A stretch of 7,527 bases of DNA from Desulfobacula sp. (GTDB lineage: Bacteria > Desulfobacterota > Desulfobacteria > Desulfobacterales > Desulfobacteraceae): NCBI GenBank assembly GCA_023144585.1, contig JAGLFI010000054.1, positions 1 through 7,527 of the forward strand. The letters run 5' to 3'. Position numbers and translations under genes: made by a program. A model generated the notes under the pieces. That model made no database searches and was not told the origin of the DNA. It worked only from the letters and a program-made list of their open reading frames with translations. Positions 1 to 7,302 of the stretch are shown here, in pieces. Positions within the stretch are counted from its first letter, which is position 1. Each line of letters opens with the position of its first letter.

Positions 1-123
1 TTTGATTCGGTAACAGCCTGACGAGTAAAATTTGCATTGGAGCGACAACTTTTAAAAAAAATATGCGAGGATCGAGAGCTGGATGCAAGCTGCCATATTA
101 ACAAGAATGGATCATTTTTTCAT
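1..123 (-). pseudogene. Possible 5' end of a broken divergent gene (unrecognised)
   Basis: On the minus strand a perfect GGAGG (132-128) sits four bases before an ATG (123-121), an ideal ribosome binding site. The frame reads Met-Lys-Lys and then stops at TGA because of a run of six A. If the run were one A shorter, the frame would stay open from the ATG to the window edge, about 40 codons, beginning MKNDPFLLIWQLASSS. A TATAAA-like box lies upstream on the same strand (about 163-168). A gene divergent from a LysR regulator is the usual layout for the family. I do not recognise the product, and an open frame of 40 codons is not rare by chance. It could equally be a chance Shine-Dalgarno or a tiny leader. 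Support is weak. Confidence 0.25.
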
Positions 124-309
124 AATACCTCCAGATGCAAGATGTGGTATGGAGCTCCTTTGATTTTATATCAAAAACATTACTTCTGATAAACTATCGG
201 CCTGAAATTTGACAGAAGGTGTACAATCAAATAACCTCTATCTATCCGATTATTGTATAATTTGAAATATGCTGTTAAGTATTGAGATATATTTAAATAC
301 AGGTGAACG
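124..309 (+). promoter_or_regulatory. Control region upstream of ilvY
   Basis: No gene is seen on the plus strand in bases 1-309. Candidate plus-strand promoter parts are a consensus TATAAT at 256-261 and a consensus TTGACA at 209-214. They are too far apart to pair with each other, so each would need a weak partner. A short dyad, GTATT at 279-283 and AATAC at 296-300, has the T-rich/A-rich shape of LysR-type binding sites and lies just before the start codon, where self-repression could act. GGAGCTCC at 151-158 is a perfect 8-base palindrome. The ilvY ribosome binding site AGGTGA is at 301-306. The assignments come from motif reading only. Confidence 0.35.
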
Positions 310-1185
310 ATGGATCTTCGGAATTTAAAACTTTTCAGGCACCTTTCAGGGACCTTGCATTTTGCAAGAACCAGCAAGGCCTGTTATATTACACCGTCGG
401 CATTGACAAGGGTGATCCAGCGGATTGAAACAGACTTAGGCGAAAAGCTTTTTGTCCGGGATAATCGATCCGTGGAGCTGACTCCGGCAGGAATTGCGTT
501 CAAAAAATATGCTGATGATGTTTTACAGCGATGGGACCGGCTCCATGATGAGCTGTCTTCTGATGAGGTTCTGCAAGGGGAGTTGTCTATTTATTGTTCG
601 GTCACAGCAGCTTACGGCATTCTTCCTGATATGATGGCAAAGTATCGAAAGACCCATCCTGATGTTCGGATACACCTTGAAACCGGTGATGCAGCCAAAG
701 CCTTGATCAAGCTTTCAAACCAGGATGCGGACATTGTCATTGCCGCCCTGCCGGATGCGGCGCCCAAAGATTTTGTTTTTAAAATCGTCTCACAAATGCC
801 TTTGGTCTTTATTGCGCCAAAGCAATATCCTGAGATCGTCATATATACATCTGGGGGGATTGATTGGGAACAGACCCCTTTGATCATCCCGGATCACGGG
901 TTGAGCAGAGATCGCATCGATCGCTGGTTTGCAAAAGAAAATTTTATTCCCAATATATATTCCCAGGTGGCCGGTAATGAGGCCATCATTGTTATGGTCA
1001 GTCTTGGCTGCGGCATTGGACTTGTTCCCGGAATGGTGCTGGAAAAAAGTCCTTTTTATAACCGGGTAAAGATTTTGGACAAAACTCCTGAATTGTCACC
1101 CTTTATCCTCGGCCTTTGCACCCGGAAAAAAAATCTTGGCAACCCAAGGGTCAATGCATTATGGAGTATTGTAAATGAAAAATAA
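310..1185 (+). CDS. ilvY: LysR-type transcriptional regulator, IlvY family
   Basis: Cytoplasmic DNA-binding regulator. In enterobacteria IlvY activates ilvC (acetohydroxy acid isomeroreductase, branched-chain amino acid synthesis) when its substrates acetolactate or acetohydroxybutyrate accumulate. The 291 residues match the usual IlvY length. The N-terminus MDLRNLKLFRHL and the winged helix-turn-helix (about residues 1-60, with ITPSALTRVIQRIE as recognition region and LFVRDNRSVELT as wing) follow E. coli IlvY closely. So do the effector-domain landmarks SIYCSVTAAYG (93-103), a following TGDAA and, near the C-terminus, VSLGCGIGLVPGMVLEKSP. The ATG at 310 has AGGTGA three bases upstream and gives the family N-terminus. 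No ilvC lies in the window, so the target here is unproven. Its last 11 bases overlap the start of the next, broken gene. The family call is firm; the biological target is inferred. Confidence 0.88.
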   Translation: MDLRNLKLFRHLSGTLHFARTSKACYITPSALTRVIQRIETDLGEKLFVRDNRSVELTPAGIAFKKYADDVLQRWDRLHDELSSDEVLQGELSIYCSVTAAYGILPDMMAKYRKTHPDVRIHLETGDAAKALIKLSNQDADIVIAALPDAAPKDFVFKIVSQMPLVFIAPKQYPEIVIYTSGGIDWEQTPLIIPDHGLSRDRIDRWFAKENFIPNIYSQVAGNEAIIVMVSLGCGIGLVPGMVLEKSPFYNRVKILDKTPELSPFILGLCTRKKNLGNPRVNALWSIVNEK

Positions 1186-1597
1186 CCAAACAGGCCGTCA
1201 CCGTTTTCAGCATCGGCTTCATGAAATTATTTTTGAAGCAGATACAAGGGCAGGCAAATTGTTTGATATCATTTTAATTGTTTCCATTGTGTCAAGTGCT
1301 CTGGTGGTGATGCTGGACAGCGTGACGGCTTTGCGAAATCTTTATAGTGTTTATTTTTATGGGGAGGCCCTCAATATTGACCCGGGCACTTCGGGCAAGC
1401 CAAAGAAAGATAGTTATATTTTTAATGACCATTTTGACGCTGGTGGTTATTTTCGATTCTCTCATGTACGTGATTGAAGGGGCTAAAAACGGATTTACCA
1501 GTATTCCCAGAAATATTTACTGGGCCATTGTGACCATGATGCCGATGCTGTCTTCTGCAAGTCCTGTTCGGCACGGCTGAATTCCGATATAAGTTGA
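1175..1597 (+). pseudogene. Voltage-gated potassium channel-type ion transporter, internally deleted
   Basis: Three pieces of one membrane protein survive. The first (1175 to about 1370) has the family N-terminus HRLHEIIFEADTRAGKLFD and helix S1. The second, in another frame (about 1368-1535), reads ILTRALRASQRKI, the S4-S5 linker, then S5 (IFLMTILTLVVIF) and the pore helix (TSIPRNIYWAIVTM). The third (1535-1597), back in the first frame, reads HDADAVFCKSCSARLN, the end of a C-terminal zinc ribbon. Missing are most of S2 to S4, including the voltage-sensing arginines, and the filter TVGYGD plus S6. About 140 codons remain where relatives have roughly 270. The ATG overlaps the ilvY stop and has GGAG at 1163-1166, so translation was probably coupled to ilvY. 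Two deletions plus a frame change make a working channel implausible. The family assignment is from memory of relatives, not an alignment. Confidence 0.82.
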
Positions 1598-1613
1598 GGC
1601 ATTTTTTAACCAT

Positions 1614-4166
1614 ATGACCCAAACTCAAATTCAATCCCTTCCAATTCAAAAGCATGTTCCCGATATCATAAAAGCTCTCAAAATATCAAGGTGTGCTGTA
1701 ATTCAGGCCCTGCCGGGAGCCGGTAAAACCACCCGAATTCCTCTGGCCCTCCTAGCTGAACCTTGGCTTGTAAATAAAAAAATTATTCTGCTTGAGCCAA
1801 GACGGCTGGCAGCCATGTCCTGTGCTGCCCATATGGCAGATCTTTTGAAAGAGAGAGTGGGGCAAACCATTGGGTATCAGATCCGGCTGGACAGGAAGAT
1901 CGGTCCGGATACCCGTATAGAAGTGATCACCGAAGGAATTTTTACCCGGAGAACTCAGAATGATCCGTCTCTGGAAGATGTCGGGCTTGTAATTTTTGAT
2001 GAGTTCCATGAGCGACATATTCACAGTGACCTCGGACTTGCCCTCTGCCTGGAGACTTTTGAAGCATTGCGCGATGATTTGTGCATTCTTGTCATGTCTG
2101 CCACAATGGATGTTACGGCTGTATCAAATCTCATGGGAAACGCACCAATTATTATTTCAAAAGGGAAAAGCTTTCCTGTGGAAACGATTTATGTGCCTTC
2201 TTTAGACAGGAAAAACAGAGTCTTTCCCATTGAAACTGCCTGCGCTTCGGTTATACGACGTGCCCTGTCAGAAACCAGCGGGGATATGCTGGTCTTTTTA
2301 CCAGGTGTAAAGGAAATTAAAGCCCTATATTCAATTCTTGAAAAAAATCTTGATCCCGCCATCCATGTTTTCCCTTTATATGGGAATCTCTCTCAGAAAG
2401 ATCAGGCCCGTGCCTTTCACCCTTCAAACCGAAATGAGAGAAAAATAGTCATTGCCACTTCCATTGCAGAGACCTCAATCACCATTGAAGGGGTGAGCGT
2501 TGTGATTGATGCAGGTCTCATGCGCGTTCCAATGTTTTCTCCCCAAACAGGGATGAGTCGTCTTGAAACTCTTCGGATTTCAAAAGCCTCTGCTGATCAG
2601 AGAAGGGGGCGGTCGGGCCGGACAAAATCCGGGAAGTGTTACCGGTTGTGGTCTGAATATGATCATCAATCGCTGAAAGCCTATACAAAACCCGAGATTT
2701 TAAGTATTGATCTGACCGGGGTTGCTTTGGAACTGGCGGCCTGGGGGGGATCAGATCCCGGGCAGTTAAAATGGCTGGACCTGCCGGATGAAAAATCCTT
2801 TGAGCAGGCAAAAAATCTTCTTAAAACTCTGGGTGCCCTTGATAGTCAGGGACGCATTACATCTCACGGGAAAAAGATGTCATCTGCCGGCCTGCATCCC
2901 AGGCTTGCTCACATGATCATCAAGGCAGATAAAAAAGGTCAGGGTTTTTTAGCCTGCAGGATTGCAGCTTTTCTTAATGAACGCGATTTTATCGAGTTTG
3001 ATCAAAAAGACTTTGATCCTGATATCCGGCTTCGCCTTGAGATCATTGAAGCAGTTACAAGTAAGAAAAAAAAATGGCAAAAAGAATTCAAGATAAATAG
3101 AGGAATCATTCACAGGATTATAGAATCTGAAAAAAAGACAGCAAGATATTTTGGCATAAAGCCGACAAAGACAGATATTGAAAAAGCGGGGGCCCTGCTG
3201 GCCCATGCATATCCTGACCGGATTGCAAAAAAAAGGAATCACAGGAATAATACGTTTTTAATGGCTTCGGGAAAGGGAGCGTTTTTTACAGGGATTAATA
3301 GTGTTTCTCTAAACAATTATATTGTGGCGGTGCATCTTGACGGGAATCTACAAAATGCAAAAATTTTTCTTGCCGTGCCCTATTCAAAACAGGACTTAGA
3401 GATAGATTTTTTTGATCGTTTTAAATCTATTCACACGGTTTTATGGGATAAAAAAATCAATGGAGTCCGGGCAAAAGAAGAAATTTTCTTTGAAAAGCTT
3501 GTGATTCAGCAGCGTGCCATATCAGATATTGATCTGGACATGGCCTGCAATATCCTGATCAGGGAAATTAAAAGAAGAGGACTTGCCAGGCTTCCCTGGA
3601 CCAAAAAGCTGAAGACTTTGAAAGAGCGAGCTGTCTTTCTTAAAAACACCGGTAGATTCCCAAATCTGCCGGATCTATCAGACAAGATTCTTGAAGAGAA
3701 TATAGTGATTTGGCTGAAACCTTTTTTGACGGGTGTATTTTCTTTAAAACAACTTAAAAAAATAGATCTTGGAGCAGCTTTTCTATCCCTGCTGACCTGG
3801 AAAGAGCAGCAGATGATAGACCAAAATGCACCAACCCATATCAAAGTTCCCAGTGGGTCTAAAAAGCCATTAAAGTACAGAAATGAAAATGGTCTTCTTG
3901 ACTCACCCATCCTTGAAGTCCGGCTGCAGGAAATGTTTGGCCTGAGCGCAACTCCGAAAATTGCAGGTCTAAGTATTCCGGTTACACTGCATCTTCTGTC
4001 ACCGGCCGGACGACCGGTTCAGATAACCAAAGATCTTGAAAATTTCTGGAACAACACCTATAAAGATGTAAAAAAAGATCTGATGGGACGGTATCCGAAA
4101 CATTTCTGGCCCGACAACCCCCTTGGTGCTGAACCAACAAACCGGGTGAAATCAAAGAATCGTTGA
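1614..4166 (+). CDS. hrpB: ATP-dependent RNA helicase HrpB (DEAH/RHA family)
   Basis: Superfamily 2 helicase predicted to use ATP to remodel RNA or RNA-protein complexes in the cytoplasm; its bacterial role is poorly defined. At 850 residues it is slightly longer than E. coli HrpB (about 809). Motifs appear in order: Walker A GAGKTT (35-40), DEFHER as the DEAH-type motif II (129-134), SATMD motif III (162-166), ATSIAETSITI motif V (281-291) and QRRGRSGR motif VI with its arginine finger (329-336). A winged-helix and ratchet-like region follows, then the HrpB-specific C-terminus RPVQITKDLENFW and GRYPKHFWPDNPL close to the end. These C-terminal signatures separate HrpB from HrpA. The ATG at 1614 gives the expected N-terminus; GAGG at 1596-1599 is a rather distant ribosome site (14 bases) overlapping the stop of the broken channel gene, so expression probably comes from the ilvY side. 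The gene is intact. Confidence 0.95.
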   Translation: MTQTQIQSLPIQKHVPDIIKALKISRCAVIQALPGAGKTTRIPLALLAEPWLVNKKIILLEPRRLAAMSCAAHMADLLKERVGQTIGYQIRLDRKIGPDTRIEVITEGIFTRRTQNDPSLEDVGLVIFDEFHERHIHSDLGLALCLETFEALRDDLCILVMSATMDVTAVSNLMGNAPIIISKGKSFPVETIYVPSLDRKNRVFPIETACASVIRRALSETSGDMLVFLPGVKEIKALYSILEKNLDPAIHVFPLYGNLSQKDQARAFHPSNRNERKIVIATSIAETSITIEGVSVVIDAGLMRVPMFSPQTGMSRLETLRISKASADQRRGRSGRTKSGKCYRLWSEYDHQSLKAYTKPEILSIDLTGVALELAAWGGSDPGQLKWLDLPDEKSFEQAKNLLKTLGALDSQGRITSHGKKMSSAGLHPRLAHMIIKADKKGQGFLACRIAAFLNERDFIEFDQKDFDPDIRLRLEIIEAVTSKKKKWQKEFKINRGIIHRIIESEKKTARYFGIKPTKTDIEKAGALLAHAYPDRIAKKRNHRNNTFLMASGKGAFFTGINSVSLNNYIVAVHLDGNLQNAKIFLAVPYSKQDLEIDFFDRFKSIHTVLWDKKINGVRAKEEIFFEKLVIQQRAISDIDLDMACNILIREIKRRGLARLPWTKKLKTLKERAVFLKNTGRFPNLPDLSDKILEENIVIWLKPFLTGVFSLKQLKKIDLGAAFLSLLTWKEQQMIDQNAPTHIKVPSGSKKPLKYRNENGLLDSPILEVRLQEMFGLSATPKIAGLSIPVTLHLLSPAGRPVQITKDLENFWNNTYKDVKKDLMGRYPKHFWPDNPLGAEPTNRVKSKNR

Positions 4167-4330
4167 TTAGAGGTTATTCTGATTCAAAAAAGGTTTAAAA
4201 GGGTGTAAATGATTCTGTTAAAAAATCATTGCAGGACAGCTCAACCGGTGTTAACATCCATTGGAAACAGCAGGTGTGTTGCCTGCTATGCCATACCCTA
4301 AAGGGCAGAAACTAGTTTAAAGGATATTAA
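4167..4330. other. Spacer between hrpB and argC with short inverted repeats
   Basis: No gene is seen. Three small dyads are visible: AATGATT/AATCATT (4208-4214 with 4224-4230), AGCAGG/CCTGCT around a 7-base loop (4269-4274 with 4282-4287), and CCCT/AGGG (4296-4299 with 4302-4305). None is followed by a T run, so none is a clear intrinsic terminator. TGTTAACA at 4249-4256 is a perfect 8-base palindrome and could be an operator, but it is not a recognised arginine repressor box. No convincing -35/-10 pair for argC was found. The argC ribosome binding site AAGGA is at 4319-4323. Confidence 0.4.
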
Positions 4331-5278
4331 ATGAAATATAAAATTTTTGTCGATGGACAGTTTGGAACAACCGGCTTAAAAATACATGAAATGTTATGCA
4401 AGAGGGATGAGCTTGAGATTCTAAAAATAGCAGAAAAGGAAAAGAAAAGATCTGAAATCAAACAAGAGTTACTCAATCAGGCAGATTTGGTATTCTTGTG
4501 TCTGCCCGATACCGCTTCCAGAGAAACAATGCAATATATCACTGATCACAAAACAAAAGTTATCGATGCCAGCACGGCGCACCGGACAAACAGGGAGTGG
4601 ACTTACGGCATACCGGAATTAAATCCGCTTCAAAGAGAAAAGATAAAAAACAGCAACAGGGTTTGCGTACCTGGTTGTCATGCAACGGGTTTTATCATGG
4701 CGCTGAATCCTTTGATCAAAAACAATATTGTTTCAAAAGAGCAGAAGCTGATCTGTCACTCTATTACCGGGTACAGTGGCGGCGGAAAAGGAATGATCGA
4801 TGTTTATGAAGATCCCGAAAACTTTGACAAAGTGAACTCCCAAAAACCCTATGCCCTCAATCTTGACCATAAGCACCTGCCGGAAATGCAATATGTTTTA
4901 GGCTTGAAAACACCACCGCTATTTACACCAAGCGTTGGAAATTTTAAGCAGGGTATGCTGGTAATATCTTATTTGGTTAAAGACCAGTTGTCAGCAGATG
5001 TATCCGGGCAAAAGATTGTGGAGGTATATACAAGGTATTATGAAAACAATACATTCGTCAAAATCATTGAAAACACTGTTGAATACCTTGATGAGGGTTT
5101 TTTGGATGCAAAAGCGTGTAATAACACCAATAGAATTGAGATATCACTGTATGAAAACAGAGACTACATAGTGGTAATTTCCTGTTTGGACAATCTTGGG
5201 AAGGGTGCTTCGAGCGCAGCTATTCAAAATATGAACCTCATGCTGGGCCTGGATGAAAATCTGGGATTAAAAATATAA
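4331..5278 (+). CDS. argC: N-acetyl-gamma-glutamyl-phosphate reductase, type 2
   Basis: Cytoplasmic enzyme of arginine synthesis. It reduces N-acetylglutamyl 5-phosphate with NADPH to N-acetylglutamate 5-semialdehyde, releasing phosphate. The 315 residues fit the shorter type 2 ArgC family rather than type 1 (about 340-350). The N-terminus FVDGQFGTTGLKI is the NADP-binding glycine loop. FLCLPDTASRE and DASTAHRTN follow as in relatives. The catalytic cysteine is C116 in VPGCHATGF, and the general-base histidine lies in LDHKHLPE (H180/H182). SITGYSGGGKGM and the closing GKGASSAAIQNMNLMLGL are also family signatures. The ATG at 4331 has AAGGA seven bases upstream. The gene is complete and intact. 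No other arg gene is present in the window; the Nudix gene follows after 44 bases and may be co-transcribed. Confidence 0.95.
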   Translation: MKYKIFVDGQFGTTGLKIHEMLCKRDELEILKIAEKEKKRSEIKQELLNQADLVFLCLPDTASRETMQYITDHKTKVIDASTAHRTNREWTYGIPELNPLQREKIKNSNRVCVPGCHATGFIMALNPLIKNNIVSKEQKLICHSITGYSGGGKGMIDVYEDPENFDKVNSQKPYALNLDHKHLPEMQYVLGLKTPPLFTPSVGNFKQGMLVISYLVKDQLSADVSGQKIVEVYTRYYENNTFVKIIENTVEYLDEGFLDAKACNNTNRIEISLYENRDYIVVISCLDNLGKGASSAAIQNMNLMLGLDENLGLKI

Positions 5279-5322
5279 CAGAAAAAGGCCGACAGGCTGT
5301 TACGGAAGGAAAAACGAATATA

Positions 5323-5856
5323 ATGGGCATTAAATTTTGTACTGCCTGCGGGTCGCCAACAGAACTAAAAATCCCTCCCGATGATGATCATGTCCGGTTC
5401 GTATGTACACACTGCGGCCTGGTTCATTATAGTAATCCCAAAATGGTAGTGGGATGTATTCCCGAGTTAAACGGACAGATTCTGTTGTGCAAAAGAAATA
5501 TTGAACCACAAAAAGGCAAATGGACCCTTTCGGCAGGATATCTTGAAAATGGAGAGTCGGTTCAGGACGGCGCCCTGCGTGAGACCAGGGAAGAAACAAT
5601 GGCGGATGTTCGAATCATTGAACCCTACCGCCTTTTTAATATTGTTTTTGTTGATCAGATTTATTTCATGTTCAGGGCAAATCTTACATCTGATAAATTC
5701 GGTCCCACAAATGAAAGTATTGATGTCCGGCTGTTCAACGAAAAAGATATTCCCTGGGATGATATTGCCTTTGAAGTTATCAAACAAACTCTTAAGCATT
5801 ATTTTAAGGACAGAAAAAAGGGAAAATTTCCATTCAAGATTTTCGATCTTCGCTGA
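5323..5856 (+). CDS. Nudix hydrolase with N-terminal zinc ribbon
   Basis: Predicted cytoplasmic hydrolase that splits a nucleoside diphosphate linked to another group; ADP-ribose, NADH or related dinucleotides are typical, but the substrate cannot be read from sequence. The N-terminus has a four-cysteine zinc ribbon (C6, C9, C28, C31; CTACG and CTHCG). YSNPKMVVGCIPE leads into the Nudix fold. The Nudix box at 72-94 reads G, five residues, E78, seven residues, then RETREE (86-91), so the metal-binding glutamates are present. The usual Gly after the REUXEE core is Met93, in line with a subgroup that does not keep that Gly. The length of 177 residues and the ending RKKGKFPFKIFDLR fit the family, so the 3' end is intact. 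GGAAGGA at 5304-5310 precedes the ATG by 12 bases. It is probably in one transcript with argC. An open antisense frame from the TRAP gene covers most of it. Confidence 0.9.
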   Translation: MGIKFCTACGSPTELKIPPDDDHVRFVCTHCGLVHYSNPKMVVGCIPELNGQILLCKRNIEPQKGKWTLSAGYLENGESVQDGALRETREETMADVRIIEPYRLFNIVFVDQIYFMFRANLTSDKFGPTNESIDVRLFNEKDIPWDDIAFEVIKQTLKHYFKDRKKGKFPFKIFDLR

Positions 5857-7302
5857 TGATTTCATTTGGGCCGGCAGCCATAAAGCGATGTCCGGAAACA
5901 CAAAAACCAGAATAATACCTAACCCAAGGATTAATACGAACGGGACAACACTTTTTATGATAAAAGAGAGCGGTTCATCAACAATACCCTTGACTGTAAA
6001 TATATTAAGCCCTACCGGCGGTGTGAGCAATGCGGTTTCAATGAGCATCATCAGTATAACACCAAAAACAATGGTGTCGATCTCCAGAGCAGGCAGCATG
6101 GGGGCAATGACAGGAACAGTCAAAACCGTCATAGATCCACCGTCCAGAAACATCCCCAGACAAAGGTAAAGCATAACAATTAGGAGAATAACCCCCCCCC
6201 CAAATCGGCAGACCGGAAGAAAAAATGTATTCGGTGAGATTTGCCGGAACCTGTAGAAGCGTTATCACGTTGGACATAACCAGAGCGCCCACCATAATCA
6301 TGATGATCATTGTTGAAAGGATGCTGCTGTCTATCAGACACTGCACAAAACCCTTCCAATTTATTTTACGAAAAATAAAGGCACAAAAAAGGCTGTAAAT
6401 CACCAGTATTGCACCGGCTTCAGTCGGCGTGGCAACACCGGTGTATATACTGCCAAGAACAAATATGGGGCCAAGAATGATGATAAAAGATTTTCGCAAT
6501 GAGACCAGACGCTCGGTCCAGCTGAAAGAGACAGCCTCATATTTATCGCTGACTTTGCAATTGATGATGATATATGCGCTGAACATGACGACCAGCATGA
6601 TTCCCAGAATAACACCGGCCATGAAAAGGTCTCCGACAGATGTATCGGTCAGGAAACCATAAACAATGAATCCAATGCTGGGCGGAATGATCAATCCCAA
6701 ATTGCTGCCGCTCACCGTACCGATAACCAGTTTTTTGTCGTAGCCCGTTTCATGGCAACAAGAGTGATAATGGCAGTCACTGCCGTGCTGGATCCAATCA
6801 TGGCGGCCAGGATTCCGCCGATGATACAGGTGCCCACACCCAGACCACCCGGCATCCAGCCAAGCCATTTGCTGCTCAAATCATATATCTGCTCACCCAG
6901 CCCGCTCCGTGATAGAATCAGTCCACCCAGGGTAAACAAAGGGATGGCAAGTAAAATGAAGTTGGTTGCCGTATGCTCCGCCACGATGGGCAGGGTATTT
7001 AAGCCACCGATATTCCCATGAAAAAACAGGAGACCGGTAAGGCCTACCAGCCCAAGGGCAAAGGCTATAGGTACTCCCCAAAACAGAAGTGCCAGAGCAA
7101 AGACAAGAATGCCCAAAGGCTGGCTGAAAAAATAAACAGCGATTCCCACAGCAGCCGATAGTAAAAAGAAACCAACCATCAAACCCGGAGAAACCGATAA
7201 AGCGTCAGATGTTTTTTGAGGATTTTTCTTCATCCAGGAAATTCTGGTCTGAATTTTTCTGATGATTTGAATGACACTCAGGGCCATGCCGCTGGGAATT
7301 GC
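5857..7302 (-). pseudogene. TRAP transporter large membrane subunit (DctM-like part), frameshifted
   Basis: Large permease part of a TRAP carrier, an inner-membrane, ion-gradient-driven uptake system for organic acids; the substrate cannot be told from this subunit. The protein is spread over three frames. From 7287 down it reads a fusion linker, then helices including FALALLFWGVPIAFALGLVG and the family stretch GGILAAMIGSSTAVTAIITL. Near 6744-6746 one base is missing from a G run (VAMKR to GYDKKLVIGTVSG). The next frame runs through IIPPSIGFIVYGFLTD and TPTEAGAILV to LTEYIFSSGLPIWGGG. A second shift lies in ten G (plus-strand C, 6192-6201). The last frame reads MLYLCLGMFLDGGSM, TALLTPPVGLNIF and the end ALWLPAQMK. 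The expected stop is absent and this frame continues to about 5467, antisense to the Nudix gene. All family segments are still recognisable, so the breaks are recent or are sequencing errors. Confidence 0.85.
6192..6201. repeat. Homopolymer of ten C/G at a frameshift
   Basis: Ten consecutive C on the plus strand (ten G in the sense of the TRAP gene). As given, the frame before the tract ends in nonsense after PIWGGG. Nine or twelve G would join it to the downstream frame that starts VILLIVMLYLCLG. G tracts of this length are prone to slippage during replication and to miscounting in sequencing, so the true length is uncertain. Confidence 0.9.

Noticed and set aside
180..377. Minus-strand open frame of 65 codons across the ilvY start
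   Set aside because: It overlaps the ilvY start region and the regulatory spacer, has no family features and looks like a chance reading.
3506..3910. Minus-strand open frame of 134 codons within hrpB
   Set aside because: It is antisense to well-conserved HrpB coding sequence, with no matching features of its own.
4208..4230. AATGATT/AATCATT hairpin as an hrpB terminator
   Set aside because: The stem is short and AT-rich and there is no T run after it.
5501..6169. Plus-strand open frame of 222 codons across the Nudix and DctM regions
   Set aside because: It is the antisense and out-of-frame shadow of two recognisable genes; its sequence has no coherent domain.
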